Positions 1 through 8,750 of a stretch of DNA of 64,000 bases are shown here, piece by piece. The position numbers and the translations under genes are program-made. How positions within the stretch are numbered: position 1 is the stretch's first letter; every line of letters starts with the position of its first letter. Location: contig DASTWZ010000042.1 of the NCBI GenBank assembly GCA_035765635.1, positions 1 to 64,000 on the forward strand, in the 5' to 3' direction. Under the pieces are notes generated by a model. The model did no database searches, was not told the DNA's origin, and was given only the letters and a program-made list of their open reading frames with translations. Origin of the DNA: EW11 sp035765635. GTDB lineage: Bacteria > Verrucomicrobiota > Verrucomicrobiia > Opitutales > Opitutaceae.

Positions 1-86
1 TTCGCCACCTCCTCTCTCGTCCCTTCTTTCGCTTCGTACGCCGCCACGATTCTTTCCCGCAAATCCAACGAGATCGGCTTCTTCAT
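1..86 (-). CDS. IS630-type transposase, N-terminal fragment (cut by window edge)
   Basis: Reading the minus strand from the ATG at 84-86 to the edge gives 28 residues containing SLDLRERIV and YEAKEGTREEVA. This matches the N-terminal helix-turn-helix opening of IS630/Tc1-type transposases, where an (S/T)xDLRxRIVxA motif starts the protein. Such proteins bind the inverted repeats of the element and cut and paste it into TA targets. The rest of the gene lies outside the window, so completeness cannot be judged. It is too short for a domain call on its own; the identification rests on motif resemblance. Confidence 0.6.
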   Translation of the reverse strand, partial: MKKPISLDLRERIVAAYEAKEGTREEVA

Positions 87-340
87 CCCCACATCCTACC
101 ACATTTTCCTACGGCTACAACTTTATTTGAAACGCTCTAGCCTCACAAAAGTATGTCGGGGAGAAGCGGCCGCGTTACCAAACGCGGTCGCGGGGTATTT
201 GGAGCGCAGGCGTCTCGCCTGCAGGGTCGCCGAATGCAGGCGAGACGCCTGCGCTCCACGAACCGGCGCAGCCGCGTTCGGAAACGCGGCTGCGCTATAG
301 CCCTCTTTGCGTATCTTGAGCCTCTTCGCGGCTAAAAAAA
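87..340. repeat. Intergenic palindromes downstream of the OPT transporter gene
   Basis: No convincing gene. Two strong inverted repeats are visible: perfect 23-bp arms at 201-223 and 235-257 (core GGAGCGCAGGCGTCTC), and an 11-bp stem at 268-278/283-293 (GCAGCCGCGTT). A smaller GCGTT/AACGC pair lies near 172-185. These are intergenic hairpin repeats of the kind that recur in verrucomicrobial genomes. They separate the transposase fragment from the 3' end of the transporter gene. Confidence 0.7.
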
Positions 341-2647
341 TCAGCGTGGCCTTTTCGCGTTTAACGCGCGCTCATGAGCCACGAGGTAGAGGAAACCCGC
401 GAGAAGGACGAACGGGATGAGCGACAACAGGTCGGAATAGGGTCCGAGAAAGAAGGGGTTATTTGCCGTAGACCAGCGCGTCAGGAATGCGTCCATCTTG
501 TCGAGAACGCCGGCCAGGAACGCGATGATGATCCCGGCAATCGCGCCACCCGCGATATAGCCTGAAGCCAGCAATACGCCTGGACTCTTGTCGCTTTCGG
601 CCGCGAGTTCGTCGGCGTTGAGATGCGCTCTGTTCGGCTGCCTGCGCCAGTAGCGATCGGCCAACCAGCGAATGAGTCCGCCGACCATCACAGGTGTCGA
701 CGAGGAGATCGGCAAATAAAGGCCGACGGCGAACACGAGAGAAGAGACCCCGCAGAGTTCGAGCGTGAGAGAAATCGTGGCGCCCAGAAGAACGAGAGCC
801 CACGGGAGCTGGCGGTCGAGAATGCCTTTGATGATGTACGAGACGAGGGTGGCTTTGGGCGCATCGAATTTTCGAACTTCGCTGCCATCGGGCCGTGTGG
901 TGTAAGCGCCATTGATGCCCGGATCCACGAGCCAGACGGCCTTGCCTGTGTTATCGACGAGATATTTTCCGGCTGGACCTCCCACGAGGTCGGTTTTTTG
1001 CCATACCAGATACTCGTTCGCGTCGTTGCGGTGTTGTGGGCCGACGAGAGTTTCATGCCGGGTGAGGCCGGTGACATCGGTTTTCAAACCCGCCGGAGCG
1101 ACCTGCGCGACCGGCATGTAGACAACCGCGGCCTCATTTAGGCGGAGGAGGATGGGACCCAGCGCGATGGCGGAAGCGAAGGCACCGCAGAGAATCGCGT
1201 ACTGCATCAGTCTCGGCGTGCCGCCGAGAAGAAAACCCGTTTTCAAATCCTGCGACGTTGTCCCGCCATTCGAGGAGGCGATGCAGACGATGGCGCCGAT
1301 CGAAAGGGCCGTGACGTAATAAGTGCCGCCCGTCCAGTTCACGAGGAGAAAGACCAGGCAGGTCAGGAGCAGTGTCGCGACGGTCATCCCCGAGATCGGG
1401 TTGGAGGTCGAACCCACTTCACCCGTGATGCGCGAGGACACGGTCACGAAGAGAAAGCCGAAGACGACGATGAGCAGCGCGCCGAGCAAGTTCATGTGAA
1501 GCGACGGCGCGATCACGATCGCGGCGATCAAAAGAATGCAGCCGATGCCGACAAATTTCATCGGGAGATCGCGCTCGGTGCGTGGCACATCGGCGGCGTT
1601 AACCGCCTGGCCCGTGCGTGTGAAACCGATGTCGCTCAGACTTGCCTTGATGCCATGCACGATTGTCGGCAATGCCCGAAACAGGCTGATGATGCCGCCC
1701 GTCGCTACGGCTCCGGCGCCGATGTAGAGCACGTATGCACCGCGAATTTGGTGCGGCGACATTTGGGCGATGGGAATCGTTCCTGGTTCGACGACGCCGG
1801 TGATATGATCGCCGAAAAATTTAATGAGCGGAATCAGCACGAGGTAGGCGAGCACACCACCACCCGCCATCGTGGCCGCGACACGTGGACCGATGATGTA
1901 ACCGACGCCAAGCAGCTCGGGCGAAATTTCCATGCTGATCGATCCTGCCTTGAGCGGCGCTCCGAAGACCTTTTCCGGAACGTCTTTCCAGCCCTTGAAG
2001 GCGATGTTCAGCGCTTTGTAGAGGAGGCCCAGGCCGAAGCCGGTGAAGATCACTTTTGCGCCCGGTGATTCGCCCAAACCGGCTGCCGCGGCGGCGCGCA
2101 TTTCCTCCTGTGCACTCGGCGAGGCGTGGACTCGGTCCTCATGATTTGCGCCCGCTTTCAAAACGGCGGCGCAGGCCGTGCCCTCCGGATATTTCAATAC
2201 GCCATGTTCTTTCACGATGAGCGCGCGCCGCAGCGGGATCATCATCAGGATTCCAAGAAGCCCGCCCAGCACCGCGACGAGCAGCACGCGCGAGAGTTCA
2301 AGATCGAAGCCCAAGATCATGATCGCGGGCATCGTCACGCCGACGCCAAACGCGATCGATTCGCCGGCGGAGCCCGCGGTCTGCGTGATGTTGTTTTCCA
2401 GGATGCTCGAGTCGCGCACCCAGCCTCGGGTCAGACGCGACATGCCGCGAAATAGGGTCAGCGAAATCACCGCGACCGGAATGGACGCGCTCACCGTCAA
2501 GCCGACCTTGAGCACCAGGTAGAGCGACGAGGCGCCGAAGATCGTGCCCAGAATCACCCCGGTGAGCACCGCGCGAAGGGTGAACTCGCGCATCTTGACG
2601 CTGGCTGGAATGAAGGGCTCGAACTTGGGCGACGGTGAGGGCGACAT
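341..2647 (-). CDS. OPT family oligopeptide/metal-chelate transporter
   Basis: Polytopic inner-membrane protein of about 768 residues, the usual size of the OPT family, which imports oligopeptides or metal-siderophore complexes with protons. The N-terminus (SVKMREFTLRAVLTG, then TIFGASSLYLVLKVGLTVSASIP) is the conserved first OPT helix pair. SSNGGTTSQDLKTGFLLGGTP near the middle is a family signature. Many hydrophobic helices follow, with a soluble loop around the VDNTGKAVWLVDPG segment. The start was taken at ATG 2645-2647 (MSPSPSPKFEPF), since the upstream 32 codons do not resemble the family. It is divergent from mpl across about 195 bp. The substrate cannot be told from sequence. Confidence 0.9.
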   Translation of the reverse strand: MSPSPSPKFEPFIPASVKMREFTLRAVLTGVILGTIFGASSLYLVLKVGLTVSASIPVAVISLTLFRGMSRLTRGWVRDSSILENNITQTAGSAGESIAFGVGVTMPAIMILGFDLELSRVLLVAVLGGLLGILMMIPLRRALIVKEHGVLKYPEGTACAAVLKAGANHEDRVHASPSAQEEMRAAAAAGLGESPGAKVIFTGFGLGLLYKALNIAFKGWKDVPEKVFGAPLKAGSISMEISPELLGVGYIIGPRVAATMAGGGVLAYLVLIPLIKFFGDHITGVVEPGTIPIAQMSPHQIRGAYVLYIGAGAVATGGIISLFRALPTIVHGIKASLSDIGFTRTGQAVNAADVPRTERDLPMKFVGIGCILLIAAIVIAPSLHMNLLGALLIVVFGFLFVTVSSRITGEVGSTSNPISGMTVATLLLTCLVFLLVNWTGGTYYVTALSIGAIVCIASSNGGTTSQDLKTGFLLGGTPRLMQYAILCGAFASAIALGPILLRLNEAAVVYMPVAQVAPAGLKTDVTGLTRHETLVGPQHRNDANEYLVWQKTDLVGGPAGKYLVDNTGKAVWLVDPGINGAYTTRPDGSEVRKFDAPKATLVSYIIKGILDRQLPWALVLLGATISLTLELCGVSSLVFAVGLYLPISSSTPVMVGGLIRWLADRYWRRQPNRAHLNADELAAESDKSPGVLLASGYIAGGAIAGIIIAFLAGVLDKMDAFLTRWSTANNPFFLGPYSDLLSLIPFVLLAGFLYLVAHERALNAKRPR

Positions 2648-2841
2648 GATGGGGAAGTGAGCGAGGACCGCAGAGGGTGCGAATCGCCGCGGCAGAAGGG
2701 TTACTGAACGCCCACTGCTAACTGCCAGCCCTAACTTCGGCAAACTCCCAGCTCTGAATCATGAGGCAGGCGTGCCGCCGCAGATTTCCGCGTCGCAGCG
2801 TTGTGTGATTGCCGCCGCGTCGCTTATTCCGATGCGAAACG

Positions 2842-4317
2842 ATGCGAATCTATTTCATGGGCATTTGCGGAACGGCGATGGGTAATGCGGCTTTGCTGGC
2901 GCGCGCGGCCGGGCATGAAGTCCTCGGCGCCGACAGCGGGGTTTATCCGCCCATGAGCACGGTCTTGGAAAACGCCGGCATCGCGCTGCATGAGGGCTAC
3001 GATCCGGCGCGTCTGCAAAGCCTCGCCCCGGACTTGGTCGTGATCGGAAACGCGATGAGCCGCGGTAATCCAGAGGTGGAATGGCTGCTGGACACGCGGG
3101 CGATCCGTTACGTTTCGCTGCCGGCGATCTTGAACGAACTCATCCTGCAGCATCGGCGAAACATCGTCGTTTGCGGCACGCATGGCAAAACGACGACGAC
3201 CGCCCTCACGGCGTTTCTGCTCCGCGAAAATGGCCGGGATCCGGGTTTTCTCATCGGCGGCGTGCCGCAGGATCCGCCGGTCGGGAACCACCTTGGCGCA
3301 GCGGCCGATCCTTTCGTGATCGAAGGCGACGAGTACGACAGCGCGTTCTTCGACAAGCGCAGCAAGTTCATTCACTACGCGCCGTCGATCGCCGTGCTGA
3401 ACAATCTCGAGTTCGACCACGCGGATATTTTTCGCGATCTGGCGGACGTGCAGCGCACGTTCATTCATCTCAGCCGCATCGTGCCGCGCACCGGATGGAT
3501 TGTGTTGAACGGCGACGACGAGAATTTGCGGGCGCTTGGAGCCATGGGGTGGACTCGCGTGCTTCGCGTCGGCACGGGCGAAAACAACGACGTTCGCATC
3601 ACCGGCTTCACCGAAGATGGCGCCGGTGCGCGGTTCGAATTGCACTGGCTCGGTCGACCCTGGGCGAAGATCGCCTGGGCATTGCCTGGATTGTATAACG
3701 CGCGCAACGCCGCGATGGCCGCCACGGCGGCGGCGCTTTCACTCGCGCCCGGGAGTATCCAAGCGGGCACTACGAAGGAAAAATTGTTGCTGTCGGCGGC
3801 GGGTTTGGACCTCGGGCCGCTTGCGCGTTTTCGCGGAGTGAAACGCCGGCAGGAGATTTTGATCGATCGGCCCGGTCTGACAGTGATCGAGGACTTCGGC
3901 CATCACCCGACGGCGCTTGCCGAAACGCTGCACTCGTTTCGCGCGCGTTTCCCTGGGGCGCTGATCACGGCCGCGTTCGAGCCGCGCAGCAACACGGCGC
4001 GCACCAAGACACTGCAGCCGGCGTTCGCGCGGGCTCTTGCGCAAGCCGACGAAGTGTATCTCGGCGCGGTAAATCGCTCGGACAAGATGACCGCCGAAGA
4101 GCGTTTCGATACCGAGGCCGTCGCGCAGCACCTGGAAGCGCAGGGCGTCACCGCATTCGCCTATGCGTCGAACGATCTGCTGCTCGAAGGGCTCACGAAA
4201 GCCGCCACAGCAAGCGTGAATAAAAAGCCGCGCCTGGTCGTTTTCTTCACGAACGGCTCTTTCGACGGCATCATCGCCAAGTTCGTGGCAGTCTTACGCT
4301 CTGCTAAGGATGAATGA
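2842..4317 (+). CDS. mpl: UDP-N-acetylmuramate:L-alanyl-gamma-D-glutamyl-meso-diaminopimelate ligase (murein recycling)
   Basis: Cytoplasmic Mur-ligase family enzyme that joins recycled tripeptide to UDP-MurNAc. The N-terminus (MRIYFMGICGTAMGN) is the Mpl form of the nucleotide-binding motif, distinct from MurC. The central P-loop is VCGTHGKTTTTA, followed by IEGDEYDSAFFDKRSK, a conserved Mur-ligase stretch. EDFGHHPTA marks the C-terminal domain. About 491 residues, close to the usual 450-490. The start at 2842 removes 11 codons that have no family resemblance. It is transcribed divergently from the OPT transporter gene and is followed by a large repeat element. Confidence 0.95.
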   Translation: MRIYFMGICGTAMGNAALLARAAGHEVLGADSGVYPPMSTVLENAGIALHEGYDPARLQSLAPDLVVIGNAMSRGNPEVEWLLDTRAIRYVSLPAILNELILQHRRNIVVCGTHGKTTTTALTAFLLRENGRDPGFLIGGVPQDPPVGNHLGAAADPFVIEGDEYDSAFFDKRSKFIHYAPSIAVLNNLEFDHADIFRDLADVQRTFIHLSRIVPRTGWIVLNGDDENLRALGAMGWTRVLRVGTGENNDVRITGFTEDGAGARFELHWLGRPWAKIAWALPGLYNARNAAMAATAAALSLAPGSIQAGTTKEKLLLSAAGLDLGPLARFRGVKRRQEILIDRPGLTVIEDFGHHPTALAETLHSFRARFPGALITAAFEPRSNTARTKTLQPAFARALAQADEVYLGAVNRSDKMTAEERFDTEAVAQHLEAQGVTAFAYASNDLLLEGLTKAATASVNKKPRLVVFFTNGSFDGIIAKFVAVLRSAKDE

Positions 4318-4829
4318 AGAACGTGTGCATGATAGAGGCTTCGACGTCGGGCGAGACGGCCTTACGCTTCGCTGATGATGAATTATGAATGCAGAATGAA
4401 GAATGTCTGCATGACAGACCTTCCGAGGAGGGTAGGGCGAGACCTCAGGGCGAGCCGAACGTTGAATCCGCGTCTGACTCCGCCCATCAACCTCATCTCT
4501 CCGAGGTAGGGCGAGCCGTCCCAGGCGAGCCGCCCTCGACGTGGCTCAACCTGGAGGTTAGGCCCGGCGGTTGCGGCTCGCCTGAGACGGCTCGCCCTAC
4601 CTCGGAGCATTCTGGATTATTAGCTGATCCAGGAACACATTCGCGCGATCGCGGCTCGCCCTGAGGTCTCGCCCTACCCGCGGAGATCTGTCTCGCTCTA
4701 TCCACTGAGTTCTCGCCGAAGCCCCGGAGGTCTCGCTCTACCCACTGAGGTTTCGCCCTACCTATTGAGGCCGCTCCGGCAGACATTCTTCATTTTGCAT
4801 TCTCACTTCATCCTTAGCGCAGCGTAGGT
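4318..4829. repeat. MITE-like composite inverted-repeat element between mpl and rimO
   Basis: No gene is supported in this 512-bp gap between convergent genes. Near-perfect terminal arms lie at 4387-4410 (AATGCAGAATGAAGAATG core) and 4779-4802. Inside are 34-bp arms with one mismatch at 4499-4532 and 4574-4607 (core GGTAGGGCGAGCCGTCCC). The rest consists of degenerate GGCGAGCC/CTCGCCCTACC words. Short ORFs crossing it are low-complexity shadows. The 28-bp inner unit is repeated exactly at 20659-20686. The nested inverted repeats suggest a non-autonomous mobile element or an insertion-derived hairpin array. Confidence 0.75.
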
Positions 4830-6242
4830 CTACTGCGCTTGGCGGGCGACTTTGCGCGTCGTCGGTTTTTCACCGAAGGGCAGCGCGAGCAGATCGTAAT
4901 CTTGGAAATCCGTGATCTTCACGTCGACGAATTCGCCAACGGGCAATTCGCGCGGCACGTAAACGCGGCCATCGATATCGGGCGCATCCGCCTCACCCCG
5001 CGCCACGCCGGGCTCTTCAACCAGCACGCGAATGGTGCGGCCGACGAAACTCTTGCTGACGTCCGCCGCGATCTCACGTTGCAGCGCCATCGTGCGATGC
5101 CAGCGGGCTTCCTTCAATTTCTGCGGCAGCTGGTTTTCCATTTTGCCTGCGCGCGTGCCTTCTTCTTGCGAGTAGCGAAATACGCCGAGGCGCTCGAATT
5201 TCGTTTCCTTGATGAATTCGCAAAGTTCGTCGACGTCGGCCTCGGTTTCGCCAGGAAAACCAACGATGAAGGTCGTGCGTAGCGCGATGCCGCGAATGCC
5301 CGCGCGAATCCGTTTCACCAAATCGCGAATGTAGGCCGAGGAGGTTTCACGCTGCATCGTGCCGAGCATGTGATCGCTGATGTGCTGCAGGGGCATGTCG
5401 ACGTAGCGCGCGACTTTCGGACATTCGGCGATCGTCTTGATCAACTCGTCGCTCCAGTGCGCCGGATGCGTGTAGAGCAGGCGTATCCAAAAATCCCCTT
5501 CAATCGCGTTGAGCTCGCGCAACAATGTCGTCAGCGCCGTGCCGCGCGAAGAATCGACTGGCGTGCGCGGATTCGGCCGCTGCTCCCAGGTATCCATGCC
5601 GAAAAACGTCGTGTCCTGGGAAATCAAATTGATCTCCTTCACGCCTTCCGCAACGAGGCGACGGGCCTCATTCACGACGCTGTCGACCGTGCGGCTGCGG
5701 TGGCGTCCCCGAATCTGCGGAATGATGCAGAACGTGCACGGATGATTGCAGCCTTCGGCGATCTTGATGTACGCGAAATGGCGAGGCGTGAGGCGGAAAC
5801 GCGGGGTATCGTAGTCCGGGATATAAACCGAGCGAGGCGTGACGAAGCTTTCGGGCGCGTCCGTCTTGGTGCGTTCCTTGGCGTAAATGCCCTGAATGAT
5901 CGGCGCGACGCTGGTGACTTGATCCAATCCGATGAACGCGTCGACTTCCGGAATGGCGTTCGGAAGATCTTTGGAAAAGCGCTGCGACATGCAGCCGGCC
6001 ACGATGAGCTTCTGCTCCTTGCGGCGTTTGCGCATGCCGCGGTGCTGATGCGCTTCCAGGATGGTGTTGATCGACTCTTCTTTCGAGGAATCGATAAACG
6101 AGCAGGTGTTGACGATGACGACGTCAGCCGCGCCTGCATCAGGCACAACTTGCATGCCGGCCTGATGGAGATGGCCGACCATGATTTCGCTATCGACGAG
6201 ATTCTTCGCGCAACCGAGCGAGATGAGACTGACTTTGATCAT
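4830..6242 (-). CDS. rimO: Ribosomal protein uS12 methylthiotransferase
   Basis: Radical-SAM enzyme that methylthiolates an aspartate of ribosomal protein S12. The N-terminal UPF0004 domain starts KVSLISLGCAKNLVDSE, the RimO rather than MiaB form. The radical-SAM cluster motif is EGCNHPCTFCIIPQIRG (CxxxCxxC). A C-terminal TRAM-like segment ends near LPVGEFVDVKITD. 470 residues, normal for RimO. The ATG at 6240-6242 gives the expected N-terminus directly. It is the first visible gene on this strand after the small basic protein gene, about 240 bp away. Confidence 0.95.
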   Translation of the reverse strand: MIKVSLISLGCAKNLVDSEIMVGHLHQAGMQVVPDAGAADVVIVNTCSFIDSSKEESINTILEAHQHRGMRKRRKEQKLIVAGCMSQRFSKDLPNAIPEVDAFIGLDQVTSVAPIIQGIYAKERTKTDAPESFVTPRSVYIPDYDTPRFRLTPRHFAYIKIAEGCNHPCTFCIIPQIRGRHRSRTVDSVVNEARRLVAEGVKEINLISQDTTFFGMDTWEQRPNPRTPVDSSRGTALTTLLRELNAIEGDFWIRLLYTHPAHWSDELIKTIAECPKVARYVDMPLQHISDHMLGTMQRETSSAYIRDLVKRIRAGIRGIALRTTFIVGFPGETEADVDELCEFIKETKFERLGVFRYSQEEGTRAGKMENQLPQKLKEARWHRTMALQREIAADVSKSFVGRTIRVLVEEPGVARGEADAPDIDGRVYVPRELPVGEFVDVKITDFQDYDLLALPFGEKPTTRKVARQAQ

Positions 6243-6429
6243 GACGAACTAAAAACGGCTCGGATGGGGTGGTGGCGTAGCCGAAACTTTGGACGGGAAC
6301 GTGAGGAGCCTGGTAGCGGCATTTCCCAAACGCGGGAAAACTTTCTATGGCATGACCACGTTTTTGGGAAACGCGGCTGTTTCAGAGAACGGCTCCTGCT
6401 GAGGTGGCTGATGTGTTTTGTTATTAACT
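6243..6429. repeat. Short inverted repeat between rimO and its upstream terminator
   Basis: No gene. The gap holds a hairpin-forming repeat: CATTTCCCAAACGCGGG near 6320 and ACGTTTTTGGGAAACGCGG near 6358, with the arms TTTCCCAAA and TTTGGGAAA about 30 bp apart. The same CCAAACGCGG/AACGCGGCTG words occur at the left edge of the window (about 178-293), so this looks like another member of a dispersed palindromic repeat. The rimO promoter should also be in here but no consensus is clear. Confidence 0.5.
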
Positions 6430-6455
6430 AAAAAACCGCGGCGAGTGGCCGCGGT
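6430..6455 (-). terminator. Rho-independent terminator of the small basic protein gene
   Basis: On the minus strand ACCGCGGC, a 5-base loop and GCCGCGGT form a perfect 8-bp GC-rich stem (6435-6442 with 6448-6455), followed by a run of six T (6430-6435). It lies about 25 bp past the stop codon at 6481, in the orientation of that gene. Confidence 0.85.
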
Positions 6456-6480
6456 GTGTGTGAACAAACAGGCCTGAAGT

Positions 6481-6597
6481 TTACTTCTTGGCGGCTTTGG
6501 CCGCGGGCTTCTTGGCTGCAGCTGCGGCTGCCTTGCGGCGCTTGAGGTAGGCGATACGACGCTTCCGTTTGAGAACCTTATTGTATTGTTTGCTCAT
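6481..6597 (-). CDS. Small, extremely basic lysine/arginine-rich protein (38 aa)
   Basis: Starts MSKQYNKVLKRKRRIAYLKR and ends in an AAKKPAAKAAKK tail. Roughly half the residues are Lys or Arg and most of the others are Ala, with no acidic residue. Such composition suggests binding to RNA or DNA, as in a ribosome-associated mini-protein or an H1-like tail. I do not recognise a named family with certainty. It is supported as a gene by a clean ATG at 6595-6597, a sensible stop and a strong dedicated terminator. The longer in-frame reading upstream to 6693 runs into repeat-like sequence and is not favoured. Confidence 0.75.
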   Translation of the reverse strand: MSKQYNKVLKRKRRIAYLKRRKAAAAAAKKPAAKAAKK

Positions 6598-6919
6598 TGA
6601 TTTGTGGGTGCGAGAAACGGAAGACATTGCCGGACGAGCCCGAGCGGAGTCAAGAGCACGAATCGGGGGAACATCAGGCGCAACGGAGCGCAACGAAGCG
6701 CAAGGGCTCGCAATGGAGCCTAACGGCTCGAAACGGAGCTTTAAGGCTCGTAGTGAATCTCAAGGGCTCGCAACGGAGCTTTAAGGCTCGCAACGGAGCG
6801 CCGGCCCCCCGGGCGGCAAGCCGAAAAATCCGCCCCGCTTCGCGGGGCACTAGATAGGTCTGCCAGCCGGAGGCTGGCGCTCCGTTGCGAGCCGTTGCGA
6901 GCCCTTGCGAGCCGCGGCG
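6598..6919. repeat. Tandem GCAACGGAGC words plus three-hairpin palindromic element (copy 1)
   Basis: No gene is supported. Positions 6675-6800 are built from degenerate tandem words such as GGCTCGCAACGGAGCTTTAA. They run into a palindromic element with perfect 12-bp outer arms at 6791-6802 and 6876-6887 (CAACGGAGCGCC). Inside are a GCCGGCCCCCC-type hairpin, a central CCCCGCTTCGCGGGG hairpin, and a closing AGCCGGAGGCT hairpin. Related elements lie at 8623-8782 and 17751-17843. The element sits just past the 3' end of the TolC-like gene. Confidence 0.75.
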
Positions 6920-8428
6920 CTACGGGCGCGCCCTCTCCGGCTCGCTGAGGTGCACGTGCCAGCGGCGGAGCGTGTTGCCCAGCTGCCGATCGTATTCAGC
7001 GAGGGCGCGATTTGCGTCGGTTTTTGCGCGGTAATCGGCGATTTCCGCCTGCGCGAGTTGCTCTTGAATTTCGAGCACAACGAACGTGCTGCTCGTGCCT
7101 GCGCGAAGTTTTTTAATCTCGGAATCGAGGGTCTGCTGCATCAACTCCCGCGCTCGCGCCGCCGCGACCATCCGTTTGCGCGTGGTCTCGATCTGTCCGG
7201 CGGCGTTCACGACATCGACCAGGACGGTTTGCTCGAGTTGCTGCTCGCGCAAGGCAGCCTGTTGCTCGAGCAGTTTCGCCTCACGATATCTTCCGCGCTG
7301 TTGCGTGAAAGTGAGCGGCACCCGCAGCACCACGCCCGCGGTGTACGAGCGGCGTTCGCGATCCTCCAAATCACTTCGGCTCTGCGGCCAACTGGTGCCG
7401 AACCCGTTGTATCCAAAACTCCCTACAATATTCAGCTCCGGCAGCCGTTGATTTCCGACGTACGCGCGATTGAGGCGGCCACGCTCCACCAGCAGCCGTG
7501 CTTCCTGGTAGTCGGGACGATCGATCAGCGCGCGCCGAAAATCGGCCGCAGCATCGACTGGAGTCATCGCCGGCTCGCCAGGATCCGCAATATCCAGCGG
7601 CAGCGCGATCAGAGACATGTCAGTCTGGTTCGAAAGCAGTTGGCGAAGCTCATTGGTCTGGTTTGCCACCGCACGTTCGCCGATGAGGATCGCTTCTTCG
7701 CGTTGGGCAACGCGAGCGCGGGCCGAGATCACGTCGTACTCCGACCGGTCGCCGACTTTGAAATGCTTCTGATTTTCCTCGACGAGGCCGGCCGCCAACG
7801 CGCGCGAGCGCAGCGCGACGCGCAGTCGCTGCTTCGCAAAATGCAGTTCGTTGAACGCGAAAACGACTTCGGTGATCGTATCGGTGATCGCTTGTTTATA
7901 CTGCCACTCGGAGCGGCGCTTGTCGTTTTTCGCGATCCGGATGTCCGCCAGATTCGCGCCGAAACCGAAATCACGGAGCAGCGGTTGTTCGAAAGTCACT
8001 CCGGCAAAGGAGTAATATTGATGCGTGTAGTTGTTGTAGGTCCCGCGGGTGACCGTGCCATTGCCGCCGATATTATAGCGAAGACCCCACGGCATGAGCC
8101 CGTTCACGCCAACATCGTACACGTCGGCCACGGCAAGCGAGTTGGGCGGCCGGGTCGTGCCGTACGGATCGGTGGATTGAGGACTCGCGTCCTCCGAATA
8201 GGTGTAGCTGACCTGAAGCGTCGGATCGAATTTCCCCCACGCAGCCGTGACCCGAGCCTGACTGATCGGCGTATTCATTTCCTCGATACGTAACGTGAAA
8301 CTCTTCGCCAGCGCGCGGCGAATTGCGTCGTCGAGCGTGACCAACGATTCGTCCGCGCGCACGAATTGCGCCGACGAGAGTGCAGACAGGAACAGGAGAG
8401 AAATTCGAACGAAGCAGGGGCGCGTCAT
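6920..8428 (-). CDS. TolC-family outer-membrane efflux/secretion protein
   Basis: Outer-membrane factor of about 502 residues, forming a trimeric channel for efflux pumps or type I secretion. It has a signal peptide (hydrophobic SLLFLSALSSAQFVRA) and then LVTLDDAIRRALAKSF, the typical OEP opening. Two long coiled-coil halves follow, each with the L-x-L/REQQLEQTVLVDV style, for example YDVISARARVAQREEAILIG and LRAGTSSTFVVLEIQEQLAQAE. The latter matches the conserved second-repeat hairpin. No periplasmic adaptor or inner-membrane pump gene is adjacent, so its partner and substrate are unknown. Start at ATG 8426-8428. Confidence 0.9.
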   Translation of the reverse strand: MTRPCFVRISLLFLSALSSAQFVRADESLVTLDDAIRRALAKSFTLRIEEMNTPISQARVTAAWGKFDPTLQVSYTYSEDASPQSTDPYGTTRPPNSLAVADVYDVGVNGLMPWGLRYNIGGNGTVTRGTYNNYTHQYYSFAGVTFEQPLLRDFGFGANLADIRIAKNDKRRSEWQYKQAITDTITEVVFAFNELHFAKQRLRVALRSRALAAGLVEENQKHFKVGDRSEYDVISARARVAQREEAILIGERAVANQTNELRQLLSNQTDMSLIALPLDIADPGEPAMTPVDAAADFRRALIDRPDYQEARLLVERGRLNRAYVGNQRLPELNIVGSFGYNGFGTSWPQSRSDLEDRERRSYTAGVVLRVPLTFTQQRGRYREAKLLEQQAALREQQLEQTVLVDVVNAAGQIETTRKRMVAAARARELMQQTLDSEIKKLRAGTSSTFVVLEIQEQLAQAEIADYRAKTDANRALAEYDRQLGNTLRRWHVHLSEPERARP

Positions 8429-8750
8429 TTAAGGCTGACCCATTTTGCAAAGCGCGTGCCAGGCCGTGGCGAATTCATTAGTTACGTTATATCAGCAAGA
8501 AGAAGAACCGCCTCCGCGAAGCACTACTCCTCCGAGCCGCAGAAACGGCACGCAGCAGTCCCATTTTTGGGAAGCAAAGACTGCAATCCTAGTGTCGCCA
8601 CCGCGTAACGAACGAACGAAGCGGCTCGTAACGGAACGCCGGCCCTCCGGCCGGCAAACCAAATCTAGTGCCCCCACGAAGGGCTCGTAACGGAGCGCCG
8701 GTCTCCGGCCGGCAAACCGAATCTAGTGCCCCACGAAGTGGGGCAGACTC
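8429..8750. repeat. Intergenic region with duplicated palindromic element (copy 2)
   Basis: No gene is supported in these 322 bases. The part next to the TolC-like start (8429-8600) presumably holds its promoter. A small nested hairpin is seen at 8555-8584 (GCAGTC...GACTGC around TCCCA...TGGGA). From 8623 a left-half unit (GGCTCGTAACGGA, GGCCGGCAAACC, ATCTAGTGCCCC) occurs twice about 60 bp apart. It is followed by the full element with perfect 11-bp outer arms at 8690-8700 and 8772-8782. The right arm lies inside the coding sequence of the next gene. Confidence 0.75.

Noticed and set aside
4383..4786. Short ORFs of 75-97 codons in the 4.4-kb repeat
   Set aside because: They translate degenerate GGCGAGCC words on both strands and have no independent support.
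6905..8293. 462-codon plus-strand ORF opposite the TolC-like gene
   Set aside because: High-GC antisense shadow; no recognisable motif, and the minus strand encodes a complete TolC-family protein.
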